Positions 28,723 to 38,865 are shown, counted from the stretch's first letter. The stretch: 64,000 bases of DNA from Bacillus sp. Y1 (GCF_003586445.1 NZ_CP030028.1:3858501-3922500); one strand, 5' to 3'. The notes: a model not told the origin generated them from the letters alone. Made by a program: numbers and translations.

Positions 28723-30861
28723 TTACTTGACTAGTACATAAACACTAAGTGGAGGTAGACTAAATTCTTTTTCATGTATATGATAAATCCCATTCATTTC
28801 TACGATGTCTTGGTCTGCAATGACCTGCCAATCAACGGTAGGTAACGAAACATGACGTTCAGTTTTTAGAGGATTGAATAGAACGACGATTTCACTCCAT
28901 ATTCCAAATTTCCTAACATCACGAAGTGTGTATCCAATAACAGGCTTTACCACTGGTAAGAAAGACATATGCTTATTAATCAGTTCGGTTGAATGAAAAC
29001 GAAAGGCTTGATGTGACTTTCTTAATTTGATTAAACCCTTGATATAGTCTACATGATCTTTGTTTTCATATACTAGGTCCCAATCCACTTGATTAATGTC
29101 ATTAGGGGATCGATAACTATTTCCATTTCCTTTTTTTGTCCGAAAAAATTCTTGGCCACAATGTAAAAAGGGAACTCCTTGAGACAAGAGAACAAATGCA
29201 GTTGCTAATCTCTGCTGCTTTTTTCTAATCTCTTCAGGCTCCTCTTTTTCACATAAAAGGAGTTTATCCCAAAAGGTATGGTTGTCATGAGATTCGATGT
29301 AATTTACCGATTGAATGGGTTCTTGAAATAATCCCTTTTCCTTCAAACCTACACTACCTGCTAAAATTTTCTTTGCAGCCTCGTAGTATCTTTCATTTCC
29401 TAATGCGTAGCCTTTATCATGGAGATTGAATGTATTTCCCTTTACCGTATCCCTAAAGAAGTCATTGAATTGACCAACTCTTGGAAGTTTCTTCTGATTA
29501 CGAATACTCGCCTTTGTGTCAATGGCGATTGGAGTATTTAAATCCCATCCTTCCCCAATCATAATGGTCGAAGGATCCAATAAATCAAGCGCTTTTCTTA
29601 TTTCATTCATGGTTTCTATATCTAAGATCCCCATCAAATCAAAGCGAAACCCATCTATACCGTATTCTTTTTTCCAAAAGAGGACCGATTCGACGATAAA
29701 TTTCCTCACCATTTTTCGTTCAGAAGCAATATCATTTCCTACTCCTGTTCCATTAGAGGGCATTCCATTTTGATCATGTCGAAAAAAATAGCCTGGTACA
29801 ATTTTTTCAAAAGAAGATTCTTCTCTAATGTATACATGGTTGTATACAACATCCAATATGACTCGAAGTCCTTCATCATGAACAGCGCCAACTAACTTCT
29901 TTAATTCATTGATTCTGGCATACGGATCATGACAATTTGATGAATAACTTCCTTCAGGGGCATTGAAGTGTATTGGGTTATATCCCCAGTTATAATCTTC
30001 CTTATCCCCTAGCTCATCAACACCAGCAAAATCATGTAACGGGAGCAGCTCGATGTGTGTTACTCCTAAATCTTTTATATAGCTGAGTCCAGTAAGCTGA
30101 CCGTGGCTAGTAAATGTATCTCGTTCACTCGCACCTAAATACAAACCTTTATCTGTAACTCCACTATTTGGATGGATGGTTAAGTCTCTAATATGTGCTT
30201 CATAAATAATAGCGTCAGTAGGGGAATTAAATCCTGCTAGCGGTTTACTTACCACAGGTGTTCGATTTAGATCGATTATCACTCCTTTTTCCCCATTTGC
30301 TGTAACAGCAACAACATAAGGATCTACCGCTTCTCTCCATTGAAGATTCACACAAACGAGATAAGTATAGTGAAATCCTTCCAGATCTCCTTCTACCGTA
30401 GTGACCCATATCCCTTTTTCCATACGAGTCATTTCGTATTGACATGTTTTATCGTCAGCTGTCCGAGCAAGTTTTACCTGACATTGTGTTGCGGTAGGCG
30501 CCCAAAGTGTAAAGATGGTCCTTTCTGGTGAATATTGGATTCCCATAGGCCCGTCAAAGTAAAATTTTTCATCAAACTGAGGAGTTCGGATAACGGCTCC
30601 TATCTGGAGATCCGTCTCCCCTCCATATTCATCCATCACACAATAAGTCAATCCGATTTCCGGTTCTTTGTCGGTATGGCAAATATATTTAACGGAATCA
30701 TGTAATCGTATTTTCTCAATAATAGCTAACTTCTCAGTTTTATCACCAGCTCTGAGTGAAAAATCCTTTGACTCGCCATTATGATAACTCATAGGTAACA
30801 AGATCGTAATTATGTTCACATCATCTAAATAGGCATAAAAAAGTCTTTCAATAATAATCAT
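28723..30861 (-). CDS. amyX: Type I pullulanase
   Basis: Hydrolyses alpha-1,6 branch points of pullulan and glycogen-like polymers in the cytoplasm (no signal peptide). The 712-aa protein has an N-terminal CBM48-like region, the pullulanase motif YNWGYNPIHFNAPEGSY, and the GH13 catalytic set: RVILDVVYNHV, DGFRFDLMGILD (nucleophile Asp), IGEGWD (acid/base Glu) and ESHDNHTFWDK (transition-state Asp). The start overlaps the ytlR stop as ATGA. Length matches B. subtilis AmyX (718 aa). Confidence 0.96.
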   Translation of the reverse strand: MIIIERLFYAYLDDVNIITILLPMSYHNGESKDFSLRAGDKTEKLAIIEKIRLHDSVKYICHTDKEPEIGLTYCVMDEYGGETDLQIGAVIRTPQFDEKFYFDGPMGIQYSPERTIFTLWAPTATQCQVKLARTADDKTCQYEMTRMEKGIWVTTVEGDLEGFHYTYLVCVNLQWREAVDPYVVAVTANGEKGVIIDLNRTPVVSKPLAGFNSPTDAIIYEAHIRDLTIHPNSGVTDKGLYLGASERDTFTSHGQLTGLSYIKDLGVTHIELLPLHDFAGVDELGDKEDYNWGYNPIHFNAPEGSYSSNCHDPYARINELKKLVGAVHDEGLRVILDVVYNHVYIREESSFEKIVPGYFFRHDQNGMPSNGTGVGNDIASERKMVRKFIVESVLFWKKEYGIDGFRFDLMGILDIETMNEIRKALDLLDPSTIMIGEGWDLNTPIAIDTKASIRNQKKLPRVGQFNDFFRDTVKGNTFNLHDKGYALGNERYYEAAKKILAGSVGLKEKGLFQEPIQSVNYIESHDNHTFWDKLLLCEKEEPEEIRKKQQRLATAFVLLSQGVPFLHCGQEFFRTKKGNGNSYRSPNDINQVDWDLVYENKDHVDYIKGLIKLRKSHQAFRFHSTELINKHMSFLPVVKPVIGYTLRDVRKFGIWSEIVVLFNPLKTERHVSLPTVDWQVIADQDIVEMNGIYHIHEKEFSLPPLSVYVLVK

Positions 30862-31826
30862 GCATTTTTCAGCTCCTTCTGCCCCCTATCCTTCCTTATT
30901 CCCCTTGTGATAATTGGCAACACCTGCTGACAAGCCTGAATTTGTAAAGGCGTTTCAGCAAAATAATCACCGTCAGCATGCGCCATCATTGGGGTAGAAG
31001 AATATATTTGAATTTCTCGTCCAGTTAACATCTTCACTTCTTTGAAGGCGACATGACCACCCCAAAAAACGCTTACAAACACAGAAAGCATTTTTAGCCT
31101 TGATAAACGATGCACGATAACAATATTTAACAAGCCATCATCGGTTTTTGCATTCGGAGCAATTTGCATTCCTCCACCATAAAACGGCTGGTTGGCCACA
31201 GTCACAAACCAGGTAGCAGGAAAATCATGAGTGATACCATCCACAGTAAGTTGAACATCTGTTGGTTGATAAAATAGAATTTCCTTAATAAGCAAGTACA
31301 CGTATACTAGGCCACCCAAGGATAATTTATTTAGCCACTTTTTCATCTTTGATTGATTGGCGAGTTTGGAAATTAAGCCGTCGAGACCTGCTCCCATGTT
31401 ATTTATGAAGTACAGGTCCTCCGTACTGGACCTTGATATTCTACCAACGTCAGTTAACCTCGGTTCTTGCTTTCTTTCTCTTAACAATACGGATAATGCA
31501 TGAAGAGGATTTCTTGGTATTTGAAATCCTCTTGCAAAATCATTTCCAGAACCAGCAGGAATAAATCCAACCTTAACATGTGGAATAGAGATGACCCCAT
31601 TAACTACCTCATTTAATGTTCCATCTCCTCCAACAACAGTGATTGATACCTCTCCTTCTTGCCTAGCAAGAAGCATCGCTATTTCAGCACCATTCCCTTT
31701 ATAAGCGGTCAGAAACGCTTCGTAGGGAATTTGTTGTCTTTTTAATTCTTTTTCTACTTTAGCCCACACTTTTAAACTATAGCCATTTTTGGCGTTTGGA
31801 TTAATAATAAAGTATAATTTCCCCAT
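30858..31826 (-). CDS. ytlR: Diacylglycerol kinase-family lipid kinase YtlR
   Basis: The 322-aa DAGK-catalytic-domain protein has IINPNAKNGYSL at the N-terminus, the nucleotide-binding GGDGTLNEVVNG (about 72-83), PAGSGNDFARGF and a C-terminal half with DGLLNIVIVHRLSR. Family members phosphorylate diacylglycerol, sphingoid bases or undecaprenol; the substrate here is unknown. The start chosen is the second ATG (31824-31826), better spaced to GGGATGAG. It is coupled to amyX by a 4-bp overlap. Confidence 0.9.
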   Translation of the reverse strand: MGKLYFIINPNAKNGYSLKVWAKVEKELKRQQIPYEAFLTAYKGNGAEIAMLLARQEGEVSITVVGGDGTLNEVVNGVISIPHVKVGFIPAGSGNDFARGFQIPRNPLHALSVLLRERKQEPRLTDVGRISRSSTEDLYFINNMGAGLDGLISKLANQSKMKKWLNKLSLGGLVYVYLLIKEILFYQPTDVQLTVDGITHDFPATWFVTVANQPFYGGGMQIAPNAKTDDGLLNIVIVHRLSRLKMLSVFVSVFWGGHVAFKEVKMLTGREIQIYSSTPMMAHADGDYFAETPLQIQACQQVLPIITRGIRKDRGQKELKNA

Positions 31827-31846
31827 TTTTCTCATCCCATACGTGT

Positions 31847-32827
31847 CTAGAATTCTTTTTCTTCTTGTTCCCCTTTATTTAAAACATCCCATTCTAGTCG
31901 GCGCATACTCGTTGTTTGACTAAACTGAAGAAGCATTTGTGCTGCTTTAAGCTGAGCATGCTTCAGTGGAGTTTTATTGCTTCTCATCGTTTGAAACCAT
32001 TCTTCGTAATTTCTTTTTTCAATGAGCTGTAAACCATAGGGTGGAAAGGGATAATCAATATAGCCATTTCTACTTAATACTACTTTATGAATCGGCAACT
32101 CTATTTCATACAACTCAAATATTTTCTTTACAATTTTTTCTGTACGATTAAGCCCAATAAGTGGATTTAACACCTTTTGTTCCTGATCTTGATGACGCTT
32201 TACCCAAAACCTTTCTTTCGTTCCTTGAAATACGGTATGGTCCTCTTCCTCTAAGAAGCTGATACACCACACATCTGTTGGAGTGATCAAAATCGTCTCT
32301 ACTTCTACCGGAGCTTTTTTCAATAGAAAGATTGGCTCATACATCACGAGGGTTGTATCGGGAAAGCGTTGCAAAAAGTACTTAAGTCTGTGATCATACA
32401 AATACTTCTTACTGATATTTGATTGCTCTAACAAGGTTGTGCTCGCCCATTTCATTTGAAAACGAAATAATTGGTCGAGAAATTGATGCTTGAGCTCAAC
32501 TTCAGTAGCTGGTTTAAAGGTAAAAGAAGGGGAAAATGAAAGACCTGAAGACTCTTGTACCTCCGACTGTATCTCCTTCTCCACCACTTCTTCGTCTTTT
32601 CTTTCTCTTTTAAAAAATCCCTTCATACGATCAACTAAGGGATGTTTATCTTCTTCTAACCAATTCGTTGAGACCGGTTGAATGCTTTCAATGATAGAAT
32701 CTGACTCCCAGAGAGAGTAGATTTTTTCCCATTGCTGCTTTTTCAACCTCACATATCTAGTTGGATATTCGTAAATATTTTGTTCGTAACGTGAAACATA
32801 ATCTTGCAGTTTAATTAATTGTCCCAT
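31847..32827 (-). CDS. ytlQ: YtlQ, NERD-like conserved protein
   Basis: The 326-aa soluble protein starts MGQLIKLQDYVSRYEQNIYEYPTR; the ATG follows AAAGGAAA. A 55-codon open upstream extension overlaps thpR and is not part of the family. A charged, low-complexity stretch (about 80-105, ERKDEEVVEKEIQSEVQ) separates the N-terminal region from a beta-rich core resembling NERD-related nuclease domains (LITPTDVWCISFLEEED). No catalytic assignment is possible. It sits in the thpR-ytlQ-ytlR-amyX unit as in B. subtilis. Confidence 0.85.
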   Translation of the reverse strand: MGQLIKLQDYVSRYEQNIYEYPTRYVRLKKQQWEKIYSLWESDSIIESIQPVSTNWLEEDKHPLVDRMKGFFKRERKDEEVVEKEIQSEVQESSGLSFSPSFTFKPATEVELKHQFLDQLFRFQMKWASTTLLEQSNISKKYLYDHRLKYFLQRFPDTTLVMYEPIFLLKKAPVEVETILITPTDVWCISFLEEEDHTVFQGTKERFWVKRHQDQEQKVLNPLIGLNRTEKIVKKIFELYEIELPIHKVVLSRNGYIDYPFPPYGLQLIEKRNYEEWFQTMRSNKTPLKHAQLKAAQMLLQFSQTTSMRRLEWDVLNKGEQEEKEF

Positions 32828-32855
32828 ACGGGTTTCCTTTCTATAAACAAATGAT

Positions 32856-33419
32856 CTACAACTTAAAAGTTTGAACAACCTCGTATTTTGGTTCTCTTTC
32901 CAAATGTGTCTGGTACAACACAATTTCATTAGTAACAAACGAGATTGCGTCACGAACAAAAGGGTTCTTTTGTTGTAGTGATTCAGGCGCAAATAGGGTA
33001 TCTCCCTTCCACTTTCTTGCTACTGTTATATGTGGATGAAACGGTCTTTTCTCAAGGGAAAAACCAGCTAACTCACAAGCATGAAATACCTTTTTCCTTA
33101 CTTCGTATAAACAAATTTGTTCCATTAATCGCACCCAAAAGATTCTTGGAGAATCATTTCTGCCAAAAGTATCTAGGCCTTCAATATCTAGAGGAAAAGC
33201 ATTTTCTTTCTTAAGTGCATCTGATACAAGTTGAATCGACTTTTCCAACATGCCTGTTTCTGCGTTTCCTAAAAAGGCTAGAGTAATATGATAATCCTCA
33301 GGATGAACCCATTTTTGAAAAGGAAAGTCCTTTTGGAGTGGGAGTAGTTTATTATATACAAGTTTTTTTGTATCACTTGGTATTTTTACTGCATAAAAAA
33401 AATGAGTTTTTTTATCCAT
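32856..33419 (-). CDS. thpR: RNA 2',3'-cyclic phosphodiesterase (2'-5' RNA ligase family)
   Basis: The 187-aa LigT-type 2H phosphoesterase has both catalytic motifs: HITLAFLG (near 45) and HPHITVARKW (near 128), each supplying His-x-Thr. Bacterial ThpR opens 2',3'-cyclic phosphates at RNA or nucleotide ends. The ribosome site is weak. It is first in the leftward cluster with ytlQ, ytlR and amyX, and divergent from the cysteine synthase gene. Confidence 0.93.
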   Translation of the reverse strand: MDKKTHFFYAVKIPSDTKKLVYNKLLPLQKDFPFQKWVHPEDYHITLAFLGNAETGMLEKSIQLVSDALKKENAFPLDIEGLDTFGRNDSPRIFWVRLMEQICLYEVRKKVFHACELAGFSLEKRPFHPHITVARKWKGDTLFAPESLQQKNPFVRDAISFVTNEIVLYQTHLEREPKYEVVQTFKL

Positions 33420-33630
33420 TATAACTTTTCAAACCTTTCAAGCTTTCTTATATTTTAACAGAGATTGAAACTGAATCGAAAAAATGACGATTACACGAAG
33501 TACATATGTTTGAATACAATATACCTCTTTAGGTATAATAAAGTTATTCTCTTTTATATGTTACATTTCCCATTTTTGTAGTAAAAATTTCGAATTCCAA
33601 GGAAAATAATTGAAGTTAGGAGAACATTAG

Positions 33631-34557
33631 ATGAAAGTTGTTCAAAATATTGCGGAACTAATTGGGGAAACCCCTTTACTTAAATTAAATCGTCTGGCAC
33701 CCAAAAATGGTGCTTCCGTCTATTTAAAACTCGAATTTTTTAATCCTAGTAAAAGTGTAAAGGATCGTGCTGCATTCAACATGATTATTACAGCTGAACA
33801 GAAGGGATTATTAAAAAAAGGCGCGACTATTATTGAGCCGACAAGCGGGAACACAGGAATTGGACTAGCCATGAATGCTGCGGCCAGAGGATACCGTTCC
33901 ATATTAGTCATGCCTGATACCATGACAAAGGAACGCATCAATCTATTAAAGGCATACGGTGCTGAGGTTGTTTTAACACCAGGTGATGAAAAAATGCCTG
34001 GATCGATAAAAAAGGCACAAGAGCTAGCAAAACAAATACCAAATAGTTATTTACCTATGCAATTTGAAAACGAAGCAAATCCAGATGCACACAGACACTC
34101 TACTGCTCTTGAAATTGTTGAAGCTATGAAGGAAATAGGTAAGCCACTTTCCGCATTTGTCGCCACTGCGGGAACAGGAGGCACGATAACTGGAACGGGT
34201 GAAGTATTAAAAGAACATTATTCAAATTTGCAAGTTCATGTAGTGGAACCCGCAGGCTCACCGGTCCTTTCTGGGGGCAAGCCTGGGAAGCATAAACTAG
34301 TAGGAACGAGCCCAGGATTTATTCCTGATATACTAAACCAGGATGTATACGACCAGATTCATAAAATTACGGATGAAGATGCCTACACAATCACAAGAAG
34401 ATTGGCTAGTGAGGAAGGAATATTAGTTGGGCCATCCTCTGGTGCCGCCTGCTACGCTGCCATAGAAGTTGCTAAAACTCTTGGCCCTGATGACGTTGTT
34501 GTCTGCATCGCATGTGACACCGGTGAGAGATATCTTTCAAGTGATTTATTTTCTTAA
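33631..34557 (+). CDS. Cysteine synthase family protein (CysK/YtkP-like)
   Basis: The 308-aa PLP enzyme probably forms cysteine from O-acetylserine and sulfide. It has SVKDRAAFNM (Schiff-base Lys near 47), EPTSGNTGIGLAM (substrate loop), GTGGTITGTGEVLKE (phosphate-binding glycines) and VGPSSGAACYAA. B. subtilis has cysK plus the paralogues ytkP and mccA; position next to thpR and dat points to the YtkP group. It has a strong AGGAG site. No cysE or other sulfur gene is adjacent, so its exact substrate is uncertain. Confidence 0.92.
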   Translation: MKVVQNIAELIGETPLLKLNRLAPKNGASVYLKLEFFNPSKSVKDRAAFNMIITAEQKGLLKKGATIIEPTSGNTGIGLAMNAAARGYRSILVMPDTMTKERINLLKAYGAEVVLTPGDEKMPGSIKKAQELAKQIPNSYLPMQFENEANPDAHRHSTALEIVEAMKEIGKPLSAFVATAGTGGTITGTGEVLKEHYSNLQVHVVEPAGSPVLSGGKPGKHKLVGTSPGFIPDILNQDVYDQIHKITDEDAYTITRRLASEEGILVGPSSGAACYAAIEVAKTLGPDDVVVCIACDTGERYLSSDLFS

Positions 34558-34564
34558 GGTACTA

Positions 34565-34597
34565 GAGAAGGCTGCCATAGTAGGCAGCCTATTTTAG
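34565..34597 (+). terminator. Terminator after cysteine synthase gene
   Basis: A perfect 8-bp stem AGGCTGCC/GGCAGCCT with a short loop and a T-rich tail; it may serve dat on the other strand too. Confidence 0.8.
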
Positions 34598-35452
34598 TTA
34601 TTCTATGGTTCCGCATTCCTTCTCTATTTCGTCCTTTATCAACTGTTGAAGCTTTTTCGTAACTTCTCCTGGAGTTCCTCCAGAGATTTTTTTCTCCTCA
34701 ACTTCTACAATTGGCGTTACCTCCACAGTTGTTCCAGATAAAAATACTTCATCCGCACGTAAAACCTCTTCAACTGTGAACTCTTTTTCTTCAAAAGGAA
34801 TTTGATTTTGCTCACATACTTGCTTCACTTTTTGCCTTGTTATTCCGTTTAAAATCAAGTTGTTCGCTGGATGAGTGATGACCGTTCCATTTTTCACAAT
34901 GGCTACATTAGAGGAACTGCCTTCTGTTACGATATCACCTCGATGTTGTATGGCCTCAAAGCAACCAGCTTCTACTGCTTTTTGTTTGGCAAGGAGATTC
35001 CCTAGTAAATTCAGACTCTTAATATCACAGCGCAGCCAACGAATGTCATCAATAAATATAGCCTTTACACCTTCTTGCATACTGTTAACTGGACGATCAA
35101 CTTTTCTCGTATATGCAACAAAAGTAGTAGCTACGTTGTGAGGGAAGGCATGATTACGCGGAGACGCCCCCCTTGTAAATTGCATATAAATAATGCCATT
35201 TGTCAGCTCATTTTTCTCAATAAGACCTTTTAACAGTTCCTCTAGTTCAGACGGTTGATAAGGTATTTGAATGCTTATCTTTTCCGCACTTTCCTGCAAT
35301 CGATTCAAATGCTCCTTGGCGGTAAACATTTTTCGATTATACACCCGTATCACTTCATAGACACCATCGCCAAACTGATAGCCACGATCCTCAATATCGA
35401 CAGTTGCAAGTCCACGATCTACTATTTCTCCACCAACAATAACGTATTCCAT
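34598..35452 (-). CDS. dat: D-amino-acid aminotransferase
   Basis: PLP class IV transaminase producing D-glutamate and D-alanine for the cell wall and spore. The 284-aa protein has DRGYQFGDGVYEVIRVYN at the start, the PLP Lys in RWLRCDIKSLNLLGN (near 145), and EGSSSNVAIVKNG with EVFLSGTTVEVTPI in the C-terminal half. The start follows AAGGGAG. It forms a leftward cluster with pepV, probably one transcription unit (24-bp gap), fitting recycling of D-amino-acid-containing peptides. Confidence 0.95.
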   Translation of the reverse strand: MEYVIVGGEIVDRGLATVDIEDRGYQFGDGVYEVIRVYNRKMFTAKEHLNRLQESAEKISIQIPYQPSELEELLKGLIEKNELTNGIIYMQFTRGASPRNHAFPHNVATTFVAYTRKVDRPVNSMQEGVKAIFIDDIRWLRCDIKSLNLLGNLLAKQKAVEAGCFEAIQHRGDIVTEGSSSNVAIVKNGTVITHPANNLILNGITRQKVKQVCEQNQIPFEEKEFTVEEVLRADEVFLSGTTVEVTPIVEVEEKKISGGTPGEVTKKLQQLIKDEIEKECGTIE

Positions 35453-35476
35453 ACATACACTCCCTTTGTTCTCTAT

Positions 35477-36889
35477 TTATTTAGCTAATTCATATATGGC
35501 ATGAGCATAGATTGCTGTTGCTTTTAGCAAATCCTCTACAACCATATACTCATCCTTTTGGTGAGCCACGTCCGGTCGACCTGGAAATAATGGCCCAAAG
35601 GCAACTCCTGATTGCAGCGAACGTGCATAGGTGCCCCCACCAATCGCCAGCAATTCTGCCTTCTCACCCGTTTGTTCTTCATAAACCTTTTTTAGGGTTT
35701 GAATCAGAAAATCCTTTTCATCCACATGATGGGGTTTGGAGTCTGATACATTTTGAACCTCAAAACCTTGTTCATGTAAAACAGGAGCTAACTTTTCCTG
35801 TATTTGATCAAGTTCTGCTGTGACAGGGTAACGAAGATTGATTCCTAACATCCCGCCATTTTCTTTTGTAAAGGAAAGTTTTCCAACGTTTAACGTAAGA
35901 TCCCCAGAGATATCATCTGTATAAGCAATTCCCAATTGTTTTCCACGGCTATCATGATAGAAATATGTTTGAATAAAGGAGAAATATTGTTTGGCTAGAC
36001 CACTTAGCTGTAATTTATTTAGGAAAACAGCTAAAAGAATCCCGGCATTTTTCCCCAGATCAGGTTCCATCCCATGCACAGATACTCCTTCTAGCTCTAA
36101 AATAAGTTCTCCATTATCAACTAAGTATTTTCCATTCAGCTGTTGCTCATCAAGGAAGCTTTGAAACTCTTGAATAATATGTGTTTCTTCTTGATTGGTA
36201 TGTAAGGCCGCCTTGGCGAAATCAGGAACCATATTATAGCGTCTGCCTGCTTGAAAAGATAATACAGTAGTTCCAGTGTTATCCTCAGTATCGTATGTCC
36301 TTTGCACAATATCAAAATCTGAGATTCCTTTTTCTGCAAATATGATCGGGAAATCAGCATCTGGTGCAAATCCCATGGTTGGCATTTCTTCATGTTCAAA
36401 ATAATGATCCACACAGCGCCAGTTGCTTTCTTCATCTGTTCCGATGATCATTCTCACTCTTTTCGAAAGAGGCAATTGAAGTTCTTTTACAATTTTCATT
36501 GCATAATAAGCGGCCATTGTTGGTCCCTTATCATCAATAGCCCCACGAGCATAAATGTTCCCTTCACGAATTTCCGCTGCATACGGGTCACTCGACCATC
36601 CATCTCCTTCTGGGACCACATCAACGTGACAAAGAATGCCGACGCTTTCCTCTCCTTCACCGAATTCTACATGCCCTGCAAGATTTCCTACATTCTTGAT
36701 TGAAAACCCATCAGACTTTCCTAACTCAAGCATGTGGACAAGCGCATCCTTTACTCCCTGTCCGAGCGGCGCATCATCAGTGGCATTTTCTTCATCCAGG
36801 ACACTTTTAATTTGTAAAAGCTTTTGTGTATCTTCGATTAATGAATCCTTTCTTTTTTCAACTTCTGAAAACCAATTGATGTTTGTCAC
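35477..36889 (-). CDS. pepV: Dipeptidase PepV (M20 family)
   Basis: The 470-aa zinc dipeptidase of the M20A family has HVDVVPEGDGWSSDPY (first metal His), RGAIDDKGPTMAAYYAMK (bridging Asp), GTDEESNWRC (catalytic Glu pair) and a C-terminal IGGGTYARSL with HQKDEYM (metal His). The start is a GTG at 36887-36889 following GGAGG; no in-frame ATG fits. It lies between ythQ and dat on the same strand with short gaps. It hydrolyses short peptides in the cytoplasm. Confidence 0.95.
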   Translation of the reverse strand: MTNINWFSEVEKRKDSLIEDTQKLLQIKSVLDEENATDDAPLGQGVKDALVHMLELGKSDGFSIKNVGNLAGHVEFGEGEESVGILCHVDVVPEGDGWSSDPYAAEIREGNIYARGAIDDKGPTMAAYYAMKIVKELQLPLSKRVRMIIGTDEESNWRCVDHYFEHEEMPTMGFAPDADFPIIFAEKGISDFDIVQRTYDTEDNTGTTVLSFQAGRRYNMVPDFAKAALHTNQEETHIIQEFQSFLDEQQLNGKYLVDNGELILELEGVSVHGMEPDLGKNAGILLAVFLNKLQLSGLAKQYFSFIQTYFYHDSRGKQLGIAYTDDISGDLTLNVGKLSFTKENGGMLGINLRYPVTAELDQIQEKLAPVLHEQGFEVQNVSDSKPHHVDEKDFLIQTLKKVYEEQTGEKAELLAIGGGTYARSLQSGVAFGPLFPGRPDVAHQKDEYMVVEDLLKATAIYAHAIYELAK

Positions 36890-36899
36890 AATAAGCCTC

Positions 36900-38072
36900 C
36901 TAAAAAATCCATTCTACTTGACTTAAATAATATATCCCCATGCTAGAAAAGACAACCGCCATGATTATTCCTAGAAGAAACAAACTGTTCACCGCTTTCC
37001 TCTTGCCTTCGTAATAACCAGGAAGTTCTCTATATTTCTCTACGAGTGGATGTGAAGCAGTAATTTTCACCCAACACGCGTCAAGATACCAACGCATGAT
37101 AAATAGAAAAGCAACAAAAAATAAGCCGACTAGCCAAATCGTTGGTGACACAACCATCGCAGATATGGTTATACCTATCAACTGAAAATATGACAATACA
37201 TACGAGAAATTTCTTAGAAACACTTTAAAGAATAACTCGATAAATGCATGACTCGCCGTTCTCTTTTTAAATAATCGTTTTGAGTGGCGAAACAGTAACG
37301 GATTCTTCCGAATAACAGGAGTCGTCTTTTCAATGGAAAAAGAAAATTGATATATAAGTCCAACGTATCTTAACTTCTCTTCCCTTTCAGTCATAATTTC
37401 TTCATCAAAACCACTTAGTCTAAGAAGCTTTTTAATCGATAAATACATCCCAAACAAACTAGGAAGCCAAACGATAAACATTAGAAATAGGGCAAAGTTC
37501 GTAACAGCCCAAATAACTAATTGTGTCACCCAACTGCCTATCACAAACACGATAAATAAGAGTAGAAATCCTATGTATTTTTGCCTAATCCTACGCAATG
37601 GTTGTTTTATATACATAAGTAATATCTTAAGATGTAATAGGTAGAAAAAATATACTAAGATATTCTCTAGCTTCAGTTCATAATGAACAACTAAAAAAGG
37701 GAGTAATACACAAAGTAATAGAAGCAATGAAACTATTTGAGTAATAACAGTTGAAAAATAGCTCCATAGCTTCATTCGTAAGTATAGAGGCTTACTCTTT
37801 ATTAAAAAAACTTTATCAGCCTCTTCCACAAATGTACGGTAATTTCCAAACCAAGCGAATACATAACCAATCAATAAAACAAGTTCAACAGGAATAGGTA
37901 ATATCCAGTGTGGAACCTCCATCCACCAGGAACGATATATACCAATACCAATGGCTACTGATGGGAGGATAATATAAAGGAGAATGGTCCAATCTGCTAC
38001 ACTTTTTACTACACCGTATTGAAATTTCCATTCTCTTAGCAGTCTTGTATAGAATAAAGAAATTCCATTCAT
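36900..38072 (-). CDS. ythQ: EcsB-family ABC transporter permease (YthQ)
   Basis: The 390-aa integral membrane protein has about eight hydrophobic segments arranged in pairs and a cytoplasmic middle part rich in basic residues (RHSKRLFKKR). It resembles EcsB, the permease partner of a protease-linked ABC exporter. It overlaps ythP by 4 bp, so ATPase and permease are co-translated. Substrate unknown. It is followed 10 bp later by pepV, suggesting one operon. Confidence 0.88.
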   Translation of the reverse strand: MNGISLFYTRLLREWKFQYGVVKSVADWTILLYIILPSVAIGIGIYRSWWMEVPHWILPIPVELVLLIGYVFAWFGNYRTFVEEADKVFLIKSKPLYLRMKLWSYFSTVITQIVSLLLLLCVLLPFLVVHYELKLENILVYFFYLLHLKILLMYIKQPLRRIRQKYIGFLLLFIVFVIGSWVTQLVIWAVTNFALFLMFIVWLPSLFGMYLSIKKLLRLSGFDEEIMTEREEKLRYVGLIYQFSFSIEKTTPVIRKNPLLFRHSKRLFKKRTASHAFIELFFKVFLRNFSYVLSYFQLIGITISAMVVSPTIWLVGLFFVAFLFIMRWYLDACWVKITASHPLVEKYRELPGYYEGKRKAVNSLFLLGIIMAVVFSSMGIYYLSQVEWIF

Positions 38073-38779
38073 TGCACTTGTTCCTCAGCAATGTAATGAA
38101 AGCAATCAAATAACGATCCATTAGGAAGTTTACATATCTCCCTAATTTCATCGAGTGTACCGCATGCAGCTAAGCGTCCCTTGTGTACCAATAAGAAGCG
38201 ATCACATACCTTTTCTGCTGTATCAAGCACATGCGTCGACATGAGGATTCCTGCTCCTTTAGAACGTTCTTCCTCTATTGACGTAAGAAAGAGTTTCATC
38301 GCCATCGGATCTAATCCAATAAAAGGTTCATCGATAATATAGATATCTGGATTAGTAATTAATGCTAAAATTAACATCGCTTTTTGCTGCATTCCTTTTG
38401 AGTAGGTTGCCGGTAATGTATGGGCAACTTCGGCAAGTTTATATTGCTTGAGCAACTGTTCTGCTTGTTGTTGATATTTGGTTTGATCAAGCCCCTCTAC
38501 AGCTGCGATAAAATCCAAATGTTCCCATAAGGTTAATTCATCATAAAATAGGGGTCTTTCAGGTAAGTAGGAGTAACTACTGTCCTGAGCAAACTTAATT
38601 GTCCCCTCCATATTTTTCATTAAGCCTAAAATGGATTTAATCGTTGTGCTTTTTCCTGCACCGTTTGGTCCAATAAGGCCAATCAATTCTCCACTATTCA
38701 AAGAAAAGTGAATATCTTCAATAATGGAAGTGCCTATTTCATATTGTGCTCGATTAATATTTACTTTTAGTAATTCCAT
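38069..38779 (-). CDS. ythP: ABC transporter ATP-binding protein (YthP/EcsA-like)
   Basis: The 236-aa nucleotide-binding domain has Walker A GPNGAGKSTT (near 37), Q/lid region SYLPERPLFYDELT, ABC signature YSKGMQQKAML (variant of LSGGQ, as in EcsA-type proteins), Walker B IYIIDEPFIGLD and an H-loop STHVLD. Two ATGs follow GGAGG; the second (38779) has the better spacing. It is co-translated with ythQ. Confidence 0.92.
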   Translation of the reverse strand: MELLKVNINRAQYEIGTSIIEDIHFSLNSGELIGLIGPNGAGKSTTIKSILGLMKNMEGTIKFAQDSSYSYLPERPLFYDELTLWEHLDFIAAVEGLDQTKYQQQAEQLLKQYKLAEVAHTLPATYSKGMQQKAMLILALITNPDIYIIDEPFIGLDPMAMKLFLTSIEEERSKGAGILMSTHVLDTAEKVCDRFLLVHKGRLAACGTLDEIREICKLPNGSLFDCFHYIAEEQVQ

Positions 38780-38831
38780 CATCCACCTCCTATCATTGAT
38801 TACGATTGATTGCTGGAAGAAGTTTCAAATT

Positions 38832-38865
38832 AAAAAATGCTGTCCTAATGTGGACAGCATTTTTG
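38832..38865 (-). terminator. Terminator after the M48-ankyrin gene
   Basis: A perfect 13-bp stem AAAAATGCTGTCC/GGACAGCATTTTT directly after the stop codon on the minus strand. Confidence 0.9.

Noticed and set aside
28723..31826. Plus-strand frames inside amyX and ytlR
   Set aside because: Shadow frames of clearly conserved genes on the other strand.
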